This document shows positions 31,738 through 37,971 of a stretch of 37,971 nucleotides of DNA, piece after piece. Location of the stretch: NCBI GenBank assembly GCA_035716025.1, contig DASTKH010000033.1, forward strand, positions 1-37,971, read 5' to 3'. The position numbers and the translations under genes are program-made. Below the pieces are notes generated by a model that was not told where the DNA came from, made no database searches, and was given only the letters and a program-made list of their open reading frames with translations. The first letter of the stretch is position 1, and every line of letters begins with the position of its first letter. This DNA comes from JADGHE01 sp035716025. GTDB lineage: Bacteria > Pseudomonadota > Alphaproteobacteria > Rhizobiales > Xanthobacteraceae.

Positions 31738-33273
31738 ATGGCCCTCACACAAAGACTGGAGTTGCGCCAAGGCCAGGCGCTGGTGATGACGCCGCAGCTG
31801 ATGCAGGCCATCAAGCTGCTGCAGCTTTCGAGCCTCGATCTTGCCGCCTATGTGGAGGGGGAGCTCGAGCGCAACCCGCTGCTGGAGCGGGCATCGGAGG
31901 CGGGCGAGCCGGGCGAGGAACCGGCCGGGGAGCCGGACGCCGGTCCCCCTGCGGCCGACGGCGACGCCCCGGGCGACTGGTTCGGGGACAATGTGGAGAT
32001 GAGCCGCGCCGCAGTCGCCGAGCGGCTCGACATGGACCTCGAGAACGTCTTTCCGCGCGAGGCGACCGAGCCTGCGCCGCCGTCGGAAGACGTCCCGGCC
32101 GCATCCGAATGGGCCAAGGTGGGGCGGGGCGGCTCCGACTCGGAGGGGCGCGGGATCGAAGCCTTCGCGGCCGCGGAAAAGACGCTCGCCCAGCACCTTT
32201 CCGAGCAGTTGGCGTGCGCCGTCAAGGATCCCGCCCGGCGGCTCATCGGCACGCATCTCATTGATCTCGTGGATGACTCCGGCTACATCGCGGGCGACCT
32301 CGGGCAGGTGGCCGAGAAACTCGGGACCACGCGGGAAAACGTCGAGGCCGTTCTCGCGCAACTCCAGACCTTCGAGCCCACCGGGGTATGCGCACGCAAT
32401 CTTGCGGAGTGCCTTGCCATCCAGCTCCGCGAGCGCGACCGCTTCGACCCGGCGATGCAGGCCCTGGTCGCCAACCTCGATCTTCTGGCGAAGCGCGACT
32501 TCGCCTCCCTGCGCAAGCTGTGCGGCGTCGACGACGAAGATCTGCGCGACATGATCGCGGAGATCCGCAAGCTCGACCCCAAGCCCGGGCTCGCCTTCGG
32601 TTCCGTGGCGGTCCAGCCGGTCGTGCCGGACATTTTCGTGCGGCGCGGCCCCGACGGCGGTTGGGCCGTCGAACTCAATTCCGACACTTTGCCGAAGGTC
32701 TTGGTCAATCAGAGCTACTACGAAAAGGTCGTGCGCGGCGTGCGCGGGAGCGCCGAGAAGGCCTATTTGTCGGAATGCATGCAGAACGCGACGTGGATCG
32801 TGCGCGCGCTCGATCAGCGCGCCCGCACGATCCTCAAGGTCGCGAGCGAGATCGTTCGCCAGCAGGATGCGTTCTTCGCCTGCGGCGTCGAATATCTGCG
32901 GCCGCTCAATTTGCGGGCCATCGCCGATGCCATCGGGATGCACGAGTCGACCGTTTCGCGCGTTACCTCCAACAAATTCATGGCGACCAACCGCGGCATC
33001 TTCGAGCTGAAATACTTCTTCACCTCCGCAATCGCGGCGACGGACGGAGGGGATGCGCACTCCGCGGAGGCGGTGCGCCATCGCATCCGTCAATTGATCG
33101 ATGCCGAGAGTCCCGACGATGTCCTGTCCGACGATTCAATTGTCGAAAAGCTGCGGGCATCGGGAATCGACATTGCCCGGCGCACCGTCGCAAAATATCG
33201 TGAAGCCATGAGAATTCCCTCCTCGGTTCAGCGCCGGCGGGAGAAGCTCACGGCGCTGGCGCGCAGCGCCTGA
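31738..33273 (+). CDS. rpoN: RNA polymerase sigma-54 factor
   Basis: This 511-residue sigma-54 directs RNA polymerase to -24/-12 promoters that need AAA+ activators (nitrogen, C4-dicarboxylates and others). Region I is Gln/Leu-rich at the start (LRQGQALVMTPQLMQAIKLL). An acidic, variable region II follows (about 50-110). The core-binding and DNA-binding parts contain the helix-turn-helix IADAIGMHESTVSRVTSNKF. The RpoN box is ARRTVAKYRE near the C-terminus. ATG 31738 is the family start. It lies 90 bases after lptB and is followed by hpf and ptsN, the conserved sigma-54 neighbourhood of proteobacteria. Confidence 0.97.
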   Translation: MALTQRLELRQGQALVMTPQLMQAIKLLQLSSLDLAAYVEGELERNPLLERASEAGEPGEEPAGEPDAGPPAADGDAPGDWFGDNVEMSRAAVAERLDMDLENVFPREATEPAPPSEDVPAASEWAKVGRGGSDSEGRGIEAFAAAEKTLAQHLSEQLACAVKDPARRLIGTHLIDLVDDSGYIAGDLGQVAEKLGTTRENVEAVLAQLQTFEPTGVCARNLAECLAIQLRERDRFDPAMQALVANLDLLAKRDFASLRKLCGVDDEDLRDMIAEIRKLDPKPGLAFGSVAVQPVVPDIFVRRGPDGGWAVELNSDTLPKVLVNQSYYEKVVRGVRGSAEKAYLSECMQNATWIVRALDQRARTILKVASEIVRQQDAFFACGVEYLRPLNLRAIADAIGMHESTVSRVTSNKFMATNRGIFELKYFFTSAIAATDGGDAHSAEAVRHRIRQLIDAESPDDVLSDDSIVEKLRASGIDIARRTVAKYREAMRIPSSVQRRREKLTALARSA

Positions 33274-33348
33274 GGGAGGCAACGAGGTTTTCGGGGGCGG
33301 GGGGTGACTTGAGGGGCCCTGTGCAACGCGACGGAAAGGAGCGAGGCG

Positions 33349-33948
33349 ATGCCGTTTCGCGTTTCCGGCAAGAACCTCGATATCGGCGAAGCGCTTCGGG
33401 AGCGTATCGCTTCCCGCGTGCGGGATGCGCTGCAGAAGTATTATCACGGGGCTTCGACGGGCCATGTCACCGTGGCGCGCGACGGCTTCGGCTTTCGCAC
33501 GGAATGCACGCTGCATCTGTCCTCGGGTACGACGCTGCAGACCGAGGCGATGGCGGCCGACGCCTATGCAAGCGCCGATCTCGCGGCTCTGCGGCTTGAG
33601 AAGCGCCTGCGCCGCTACAAGCGGCGGCTCGCCGACCGCCATAGCGGTCGCGGGAACGGGGCGGCGGATCGGGCCCCCCTGGAGGCCACGACCTATGTCA
33701 TTTCGGCGCCCGAACCCGACAGCGACGAGGACGTCACGGACTTCAAGCCCGCCGTCATCGCCGAATCGGTGACGGCGCTTCGCGACCTCTCGGTCAGCGA
33801 GGCCGTCCTGGAGCTCGATCTCACGGGTGCACCCGTTCTCGCCTTCAGACGTGCCGGTTATGGGCGGATCAACTTCGTCTATCGTCGCTCCGACGGCCAT
33901 GTAGGCTGGATCGATCCGGCGATTCCCCCGGGGGACAACGACCATTGA
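33349..33948 (+). CDS. hpf: Ribosome hibernation-promoting factor, long form
   Basis: A 199-residue HPF/YfiA family protein with two domains. The N-terminal domain (1-98) begins MPFRVSGKNLDIGEALRERI and binds the 30S decoding region. The C-terminal domain (about 135-195, with AVIAESVTALRDLSVSEAVL and FRRAGYGRINFVYRRSDGHVG) drives 100S dimer formation in long HPFs. An acidic linker joins them. ATG 33349 follows GGAAAGGAG. It sits downstream of rpoN as in most proteobacteria; stationary-phase or stress induction is usual for the family. Confidence 0.94.
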   Translation: MPFRVSGKNLDIGEALRERIASRVRDALQKYYHGASTGHVTVARDGFGFRTECTLHLSSGTTLQTEAMAADAYASADLAALRLEKRLRRYKRRLADRHSGRGNGAADRAPLEATTYVISAPEPDSDEDVTDFKPAVIAESVTALRDLSVSEAVLELDLTGAPVLAFRRAGYGRINFVYRRSDGHVGWIDPAIPPGDNDH

Positions 33949-33973
33949 CGCCTCGCCCGCACCTTCCTATGGT
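33945..33973 (+). promoter_or_regulatory. Possible ptsN promoter overlapping the hpf stop codon
   Basis: TTGACG (33945-33950), 17 bases, TATGGT (33968-33973). The -35 shares bases with the hpf TGA. The 183-base gap to ptsN has no other gene, so a separate promoter here is reasonable. Confidence 0.4.
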
Positions 33974-34131
33974 CCGCCGCCCTTTGCCGATCGCGGTCAT
34001 CGCGGAACCGGGGATGACTGCAAGATCGGAGCAAAGCCGTCGCCGGTTGCCGGCGCGGCGTCATGCCGGTTGGCGCGTGCTGCAGCGCCCTTTGGGCGGC
34101 AAATCCACCCCGTAATCACACGAAGCGATCG

Positions 34132-34590
34132 ATGCCTCTGACCGATCTCCTCACGCCGGCGGCCATCATTCCGGCGCTGAAGGTCAACACCAAGAAACAG
34201 GCTCTTCAGGAGCTCGCCGCCAAGGCGGCCGAGCTGACCGGGCAGAACGAGCGCGCGATCCTGGAAGTCCTGATGCAGCGCGAGAAGCTCGGTTCGACGG
34301 CCGTCGGCAACGGCATTGCGATCCCGCACGGCAAGCTGCCGAAGCTCGAATCCATGTTCGGGCTGTTTGCGCGTCTGGCGCGCCCGATCGATTTCGATGC
34401 CCTCGACGGCCAGCCCGTCGATCTGATTTTCGTTCTGCTCGCCCCCGAATCGGCCGGCGCCGATCACCTGAAGGCCCTGGCGCGCGTGGCGCGCCTGCTG
34501 CGCGATCCCGAGACGGCGCGCAAGCTGCGGGAATCGGAAGATGCGGCGGCGCTTTTCGCCGTGCTGACGCTTACCACCGTGACGAGCTGA
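34132..34590 (+). CDS. ptsN: PTS IIA-like nitrogen-regulatory protein
   Basis: A 152-residue EIIA-Ntr of the PTS-Ntr phosphorelay (PtsP-PtsO-PtsN), a regulator rather than a sugar transporter. The phosphorylated His is in GIAIPHGKLP near residue 67, and VDLIFVLLAPESAGADHLKAL is the conserved region near residue 102. ATG 34132 matches the family start (MPLTDLLTPAAIIPALK); the frame open from 34063 is not supported. It usually controls potassium uptake and nitrogen or carbon balance. It ends at a strong hairpin facing the DUF1150 gene. Confidence 0.95.
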   Translation: MPLTDLLTPAAIIPALKVNTKKQALQELAAKAAELTGQNERAILEVLMQREKLGSTAVGNGIAIPHGKLPKLESMFGLFARLARPIDFDALDGQPVDLIFVLLAPESAGADHLKALARVARLLRDPETARKLRESEDAAALFAVLTLTTVTS

Positions 34591-34631
34591 TTCGCCCGCG
34601 GGCAAGGCGGGCCGAAGGGGGGGAGCGTAAA

Positions 34632-34656
34632 AGCGCCGGCCGGAAGGGCCGGCGCT
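34632..34656. terminator. Strong hairpin between ptsN and the DUF1150 gene
   Basis: AGCGCCGGCC (34632-34641), loop GGAAG, GGCCGGCGCT (34647-34656): a perfect 10-base-pair stem. On the minus strand it is followed by TTTTACG, a short U-run, so it is best as the terminator of the hsp20-DUF1150 transcript, and it can also serve ptsN. Confidence 0.75.
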
Positions 34657-34710
34657 CCGATTGGTTGTCCGTCCCGATCCGGACCTGCCGCGGCCCGGTC
34701 GCCGGCCGAA

Positions 34711-34956
34711 CTAATGCACGCTCACAGTCTCGAGTTCGTGCGTAATTGCCCCGGCAACGGCCGCCTCGCGGCTGTCGGTAACCAGGATTGGGGTACCGTC
34801 AGCGGAATGGAGGGCAAAAAGCTGCATCCCGGGCTGAAGCTCCGGCGCGTTCGGAAAAAGGTCCTTCACATCCTCCGAGCGGATCGCCTTGACATAGGCG
34901 ATGCGGCCGCCGCCGAGATGCGCCAACGCTTCGGGGGTAAGAGCGCGTGCGTTCAT
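34711..34956 (-). CDS. DUF1150 family protein
   Basis: A small 81-residue protein recognised as DUF1150 by ALAHLGGGRIAYVKAIRSED and FALHSADGTPILVTDSREAA, then a C-terminal helix. There is no signal peptide or membrane segment. The family is found mainly in alphaproteobacteria, commonly next to an Hsp20 gene, as here (51 bases downstream of it, same strand), so it is probably heat-induced with it. AAGGAG lies eight bases before the ATG. The function is not known. Confidence 0.85.
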   Translation of the reverse strand: MNARALTPEALAHLGGGRIAYVKAIRSEDVKDLFPNAPELQPGMQLFALHSADGTPILVTDSREAAVAGAITHELETVSVH

Positions 34957-35007
34957 GAGACTCGACTCCTTCTGGCTCGTGTCGACCGAGTCCGGACTTC
35001 AGACGGC

Positions 35008-35439
35008 TCACCGCGACTTCTGGCCGATTGCGATCGTCCGCACCACGCGCTCGGGTTCGGGCCGGGCGAGATCGATCGAAAGCAGACCGTGATCGAGGTC
35101 GGCATTGAGAACGTCCATTCCGTCGGCGAGGACGAAGGTCCGCTGGAACTGCCGCGAGGCGATGCCCCGGTGCAGGTATTGGCGTTGCTTGTCGTCCTGC
35201 TGGCGGCCTCGAATGACGAGCTGATTCTCCTCGATCGTGACTTCGAGGTCCTCGCGCTTGAAGCCCGCGACCGCCAGCGTGATTCGCAGGCGTTCCGGGT
35301 TGTCCGCGTCCCGCGGGATGCGCTCGATATTGTACGGGGGATACCCGTCGGCACCCTTGGCGACACGGTCGAGCACGCGCTCGATTTCATCGAAGCCGAG
35401 GAGAAACGGACTCGAAAACGAGGGAACTCTCGACATCAT
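35008..35439 (-). CDS. Hsp20/alpha-crystallin family small heat-shock protein
   Basis: A 143-residue IbpA-like holdase that keeps unfolding proteins soluble. Residues about 10-35 form the N-terminal arm (LLGFDEIERVLDRVA), then comes the alpha-crystallin domain with YNIERIPRDADNPERLRITL and AVAGFKREDLEVTIEENQLV. The closing strand LDHGLLSIDLARPEPE contains the G-x-L motif, and a short tail carries RTIAIG, an I-x-I-type assembly motif. Starts at 35439 or 35436 (ATG ATG) are both possible, with AAGGG at the right distance. Its leader holds a ROSE-type thermometer and a heat-shock-type promoter. DUF1150 follows in the same unit. Confidence 0.94.
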   Translation of the reverse strand: MMSRVPSFSSPFLLGFDEIERVLDRVAKGADGYPPYNIERIPRDADNPERLRITLAVAGFKREDLEVTIEENQLVIRGRQQDDKQRQYLHRGIASRQFQRTFVLADGMDVLNADLDHGLLSIDLARPEPERVVRTIAIGQKSR

Positions 35440-35515
35440 CAAAGCCCTTGGCTCAAGCGACTTTGGGTGGGGCCCTCATAGGCGCCCCGGCACGGCCCGG
35501 TCCAGCCGGGCTCGC
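35440..35515 (-). ncRNA. ROSE-like RNA thermometer in the hsp20 leader
   Basis: On the transcript, the last hairpin (35465 to 35440) pairs CAAAG-UC-(G)-CUU with AAGGG-CUUUG around a GAGCC loop. The Shine-Dalgarno AAGGG (35445-35449) is fully hidden and a single G is bulged opposite it. UCGCU matches the UYGCU motif that defines ROSE elements of rhizobial small heat-shock genes. Upstream hairpins include GCCCGG-CUGGA-CCGGGC (35511 to 35495) and a GGGGC/GCCCC stem (35488 to 35469). The total leader of about 75 bases fits ROSE size. Melting of the last hairpin at high temperature would free the ribosome site. Confidence 0.75.
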
Positions 35516-35522
35516 CATAGGC

Positions 35523-35551
35523 ATATGGGACGGAGCCGCAAACTGTGCAAG
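35523..35551 (-). promoter_or_regulatory. Heat-shock (sigma-32/RpoH) type promoter of hsp20
   Basis: On the minus strand CTTGCAC (35545-35551), 14 bases, TCCCATAT (35523-35530) resembles the sigma-32 pattern CTTGAAA-N13/14-CCCCATNT. Transcription would start near 35515, giving exactly the leader described above. It lies right after the ugpC stop codon. Confidence 0.5.
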
Positions 35552-35566
35552 TCCGCAGGCGCGACC

Positions 35567-36649
35567 TTAAAGGGGGCCATCAGCGGCATGGCCGTTGAGT
35601 CGCCGGCGTCCGTCCGCGGAAAAGAGGTGCAGCTTGCCGCGCGGGGCAATCGCCACCACCTGTTCGCCGGTGCTCGGCGCCGCCGCGCCCGGAATCCGGA
35701 CAATGATGTTGCCCCCGCGCGCAAGGCGCCCGTAAACGAAGCTTTCCGGTCCCACCCGCTCCACGGTCTCGACGGAAAGCGGCAAGGCGAGGGCGCCGTC
35801 GCCGCGGGCGCCGAGGGGCGCGAGGACAAGGTCTTCCGGCCGCACCCCGAGGATTGCACCATCCGCCGACACGTCCGCAGACGGGCCGAGGAGACCGGAC
35901 ACTTCCGACGATGGAAGGTGCAGCAGGTTCATGGGCGGGGCGCCGATGAAGGTGGCGACAAAGGTCGTCGCGGGGCGCTCATAGACTTCGAGCGGCGCGC
36001 CCATCTGCTCGATCCGCCCGGCATTCATCACCACCAGAAGGTCGGCAAGCGTCATCGCTTCGAGCTGGTCGTGGGTCACGTAGATCGAAGTCGTTCCGAA
36101 TTGGCGCTGCAGCTTCTTGATTTCAACGCGCATCGAGACGCGGAGCTTCGCGTCCAGGTTGGACAGCGGCTCGTCGAACAGGAAGGCCTTGGGCTTCCGC
36201 ACGATTGCGCGGCCCATAGCGACACGCTGCCGCTGCCCGCCCGAAAGCTCGCGCGGCTTGCGCTTGAGAAGCTCGGTGATTTCGAGCACGCGCGCCGCAT
36301 CGCGCACGAGCCGGTCGATCTCCGGCTTCGGGACGCGGCGGTTGCGCAGCCCGTAGGCCATGTTGTTGTAGACGCTCATATGCGGGTATAGCGCGTAGTT
36401 CTGGAACACCATGGCGATGTCCCGCTCCGCGGGCTCGACGCCGTTGACGACACGCTCGCCGATGCGGATTTCGCCGGCCGTTATGGTCTCGACCCCCGCG
36501 ACCATGCGCAGCAGGGTGGACTTGCCGCACCCCGAGGGGCCGACCAGCACGCAGAAGGCGCCGTCCGGGACGGCGAAGGAGACGCCCTTCACCGCCTCGA
36601 CGCCGCCGGCATAGACTTTTCGCACGTCGCGGAACGTTAGGCCCGCCAT
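35567..36649 (-). CDS. ugpC: sn-glycerol-3-phosphate import ATP-binding protein (UgpC-type)
   Basis: A 360-residue ATPase of a CUT1-type ABC importer. The ABC domain has Walker A GPSGCGKST (38-46), the Q-loop in MVFQNYALYPHMSVYNN, the signature LSGGQRQRVAMGRAI, Walker B FLFDEPLSNLDAKLR and the switch His in YVTHDQLEAMT. The C-terminal TOBE regulatory region (about 235-360, with LGVRPEDLVLAPLG) is typical of UgpC/MalK. The permeases upstream are of the UgpA/UgpE type, so glycerol-3-phosphate or its diesters are the likely cargo, but other CUT1 sugars cannot be excluded without the binding protein. It lies 136 bases downstream of ugpE. Confidence 0.88.
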   Translation of the reverse strand: MAGLTFRDVRKVYAGGVEAVKGVSFAVPDGAFCVLVGPSGCGKSTLLRMVAGVETITAGEIRIGERVVNGVEPAERDIAMVFQNYALYPHMSVYNNMAYGLRNRRVPKPEIDRLVRDAARVLEITELLKRKPRELSGGQRQRVAMGRAIVRKPKAFLFDEPLSNLDAKLRVSMRVEIKKLQRQFGTTSIYVTHDQLEAMTLADLLVVMNAGRIEQMGAPLEVYERPATTFVATFIGAPPMNLLHLPSSEVSGLLGPSADVSADGAILGVRPEDLVLAPLGARGDGALALPLSVETVERVGPESFVYGRLARGGNIIVRIPGAAAPSTGEQVVAIAPRGKLHLFSADGRRRLNGHAADGPL

Positions 36650-36743
36650 CGGCTGTCCCCGCCCTCCTCTTGACCCTCTCGTCGCGGGGCGCGCTCAGCG
36701 CCGTGCGCGAGCTCCCCCTTCACGGCGTTGCGCGCCGGGGCGC

Positions 36744-36784
36744 GCGCGGGCCGCGAACCCCCCTCGGGCCGAGCCGGCCCGCGC
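36744..36784 (-). other. GC-rich hairpin between ugpE and ugpC
   Basis: GGCCCGCGC (36776-36784) and its reverse complement (36744-36752) form a perfect 9-base-pair stem, one base after the ugpE stop codon in the direction of transcription. It resembles intercistronic stems that protect upstream ABC-transporter mRNA or reduce ATPase-gene expression. Confidence 0.5.
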
Positions 36785-36785
36785 A

Positions 36786-37709
36786 TCATTTCTCCGTCTC
36801 GACGAGCCCCCGCACGAACAATTTCTGCATCAGGATCACGACCGTCACCGGCGGCAGCATGGCGAGCATCGCGGTGGCCATCACGAGCTGCCATTCGGTC
36901 AATGCATCCGACGTAACGATCATCTTCTTGATGCCGATGACGATCGTCTGCATGTCGTCGCGCGTGGTGATGAGCAGAGGCCACAGATACTGGTTCCAGC
37001 CGTAGATGAACAGGATCACGAACAGCGCCGCCATGTTGGTGCGCGACAGCGGCAGCAGCGTATCCTTGAAGAAGCGGAAGGGGCCGGCGCCGTCGATACG
37101 GGATGCATCGACGAGCTCGTCCGGAACCGTCAGGAAGAACTGGCGGAACAAGAGCGTCGCGGTCGCGGAGGCGACGAGCGGGAGCGTGAGGCCGGCATAA
37201 GTGTCGAGGAGGTTGAGGTCGGCCGCGACCTTGTAGGTCGGGTAGATGCGGACCTCGACCGGCAGCATCAGCGTGACGAAGATCAGCCAGAACGCTGCCA
37301 TGCGGAACGGAAAGCGGAAGTAGACGATCGCATAGGCGGAGACGATGGAGATCGCGATCTTGCCGAGCGCAATGCCGAGCGCCATGACCAGGCTGTTGAG
37401 AAGCATGGTGCCGACCGGCTCGCGCGTCGTCCCCGTCGTGCCGACGAAGATCGCCCGATAGTAGTTTTCGAGGAAGTAAGGCCCCGGGGTCAGCGGCATC
37501 TGGCCGTTGGCGATGATGGTCGGCTCGTGCGTCGAGGCGACGAAGGCGAGATAGACCGGAAAGGCGACGATGGCGATTCCGACCCACAGGATGAAATGAG
37601 GCAGCAGGTTGCCGAAGCGGCGCCGTTCCAAGATGGCCGTCGGCTCCACATCCAAGCCGGCGCGCGGTCTGCCGGCGGTCGGGCTCTTCGATGGGACAAC
37701 GGCAGACAT
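36786..37709 (-). CDS. ugpE: ABC transporter permease, UgpE type
   Basis: A 307-residue inner-membrane permease. A polar N-terminal extension (about 1-30) precedes six hydrophobic segments, the first at LLPHFILWVGIAIVAFPVYL. The EAA loop contacting the ATPase is VDASRIDGAGPFRFFKDTLLP (20-residue core, about 204-224), the permease motif of the MalG/UgpE family. The start overlaps the ugpA stop by one base, so the two permeases are translationally coupled. The ATPase gene follows after a hairpin-containing gap. UgpE versus another CUT1 permease is decided mainly by family resemblance. Confidence 0.88.
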   Translation of the reverse strand: MSAVVPSKSPTAGRPRAGLDVEPTAILERRRFGNLLPHFILWVGIAIVAFPVYLAFVASTHEPTIIANGQMPLTPGPYFLENYYRAIFVGTTGTTREPVGTMLLNSLVMALGIALGKIAISIVSAYAIVYFRFPFRMAAFWLIFVTLMLPVEVRIYPTYKVAADLNLLDTYAGLTLPLVASATATLLFRQFFLTVPDELVDASRIDGAGPFRFFKDTLLPLSRTNMAALFVILFIYGWNQYLWPLLITTRDDMQTIVIGIKKMIVTSDALTEWQLVMATAMLAMLPPVTVVILMQKLFVRGLVETEK

Positions 37710-37971
37710 CAGTAGGTCACCCGCCGTTCGAGGTAGCGGAACTGAACGGCCGTGAGGGCGATCACGATCGCCATCAGAATGACCGACTGTGCGGCCGAGC
37801 CTCCGAGGTCGCCGCCGAGTCGCCCGTCCTGGTAGACCTTGTAGACAAGCGTCTCCGTCGCCTTCGAAGGGCCGCCGCCGGTCATCGCGTCGATGATGCC
37901 GAACGTCTCGAAGAAGACGAACACCACGTTGACGACGATCATGACGCGAACAGCGCCAGCGACGCGGCGAA
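37709..37971 (-). CDS. ugpA: ABC transporter permease, UgpA type, C-terminal part (cut by the window)
   Basis: The minus frame enters from the window edge without a start; about 87 residues are seen. It includes VFVFFETFGIIDAMTGGGPS and SAAQSVILMAIVIALTAVQF, the last hydrophobic segment, then YLERRVTY at the end. This matches the C-terminal transmembrane region of UgpA/MalF permeases. An internal ATG at 37942 is not the real start, because the frame stays open and homologous upstream of it. It heads the visible ugpA-ugpE-ugpC order; the binding protein gene ugpB would be expected beyond the edge. Confidence 0.85.
   Translation of the reverse strand, partial: RRVAGAVRVMIVVNVVFVFFETFGIIDAMTGGGPSKATETLVYKVYQDGRLGGDLGGSAAQSVILMAIVIALTAVQFRYLERRVTY

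Noticed and set aside
1..37971. Mobile elements, prophage, CRISPR arrays, toxin-antitoxin or defence genes
   Set aside because: No transposase, integrase, phage structural gene or regularly spaced repeats were found; all convincing genes belong to metabolic, translation, envelope, transport or regulatory families.

Overview
This is a high-GC chromosomal window that looks like an alphaproteobacterium of the order Hyphomicrobiales (Rhizobiales). The evidence is the lptC-lptA-lptB-rpoN-hpf-ptsN block, a DUF1150 + Hsp20 pair with a ROSE-type RNA thermometer, a CtrA-type TTAA-N7-TTAA site, an alphaproteobacterial-style IF3 N-terminus, and the GST-queG pair. Genus and family cannot be fixed from the sequence alone. 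No insertion sequence, prophage, CRISPR array or rRNA is visible. No gene-free stretch reaches 300 bases; the longest are about 260-275 bases, before rpmI/panB and before uppP, and both are divergent promoter regions.

Region 1 (1-10.9 kb) is catabolic. A truncated FAD/Fe-S 2-hydroxyacid-type dehydrogenase diverges from a serine/alanine-glyoxylate aminotransferase. A three-gene molybdenum hydroxylase operon follows (FAD, 2Fe-2S and Mo subunits), preceded by a promoter whose -10 lies inside a perfect inverted repeat. Next come a coiled-coil protein of unknown function behind a CtrA-like site, a D-2-hydroxyacid dehydrogenase/SDR pair, and an AI-2E-type membrane protein. The oxidase, aminotransferase and hydroxyacid dehydrogenase could together carry two-carbon acid (glycolate, glyoxylate, serine, hydroxypyruvate, glycerate) chemistry; this is inference.

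Region 2 (10.9-20.7 kb) is dominated by translation genes on the minus strand: infC, then rpmI-rplT-pheS-pheT. Between infC and rpmI lie four unrelated genes: panB, an enolase-superfamily enzyme, a DUF1127-GNAT fusion, and a LysR regulator with a T-N11-A box in front of it. infC appears to start at an ATT codon with an ideal Shine-Dalgarno, the classic autoregulated arrangement. A soluble-type cytochrome c gene converges on pheT.

Region 3 (20.8-28.3 kb) has two paralogous GT4 glycosyltransferases, an ABHD10-like hydrolase, queG overlapping a GST gene, uppP (undecaprenyl-PP phosphatase) and an NDUFA9-like NAD(P)-binding protein.

Region 4 (28.4-34.7 kb) has tRNA-Leu(CAG) with a clear promoter, an RNase D-like exonuclease, the LPS transport genes lptC-lptA-lptB, sigma-54 (rpoN), a long ribosome hibernation factor and PTS IIA-Ntr.

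Region 5 (34.7 kb to the end) runs on the minus strand: DUF1150, Hsp20 with its heat-shock promoter and thermometer, and the ugp (sn-glycerol-3-phosphate type) ABC transporter genes ugpC, ugpE and the 3' part of ugpA, cut by the window edge.

No completely new multi-gene system is evident. The most rewarding items are regulatory: the ROSE-like thermometer, the ATT start of infC, the CtrA site before an uncharacterised coiled-coil gene, the LysR box, and the operator-like repeat of the molybdenum hydroxylase operon.
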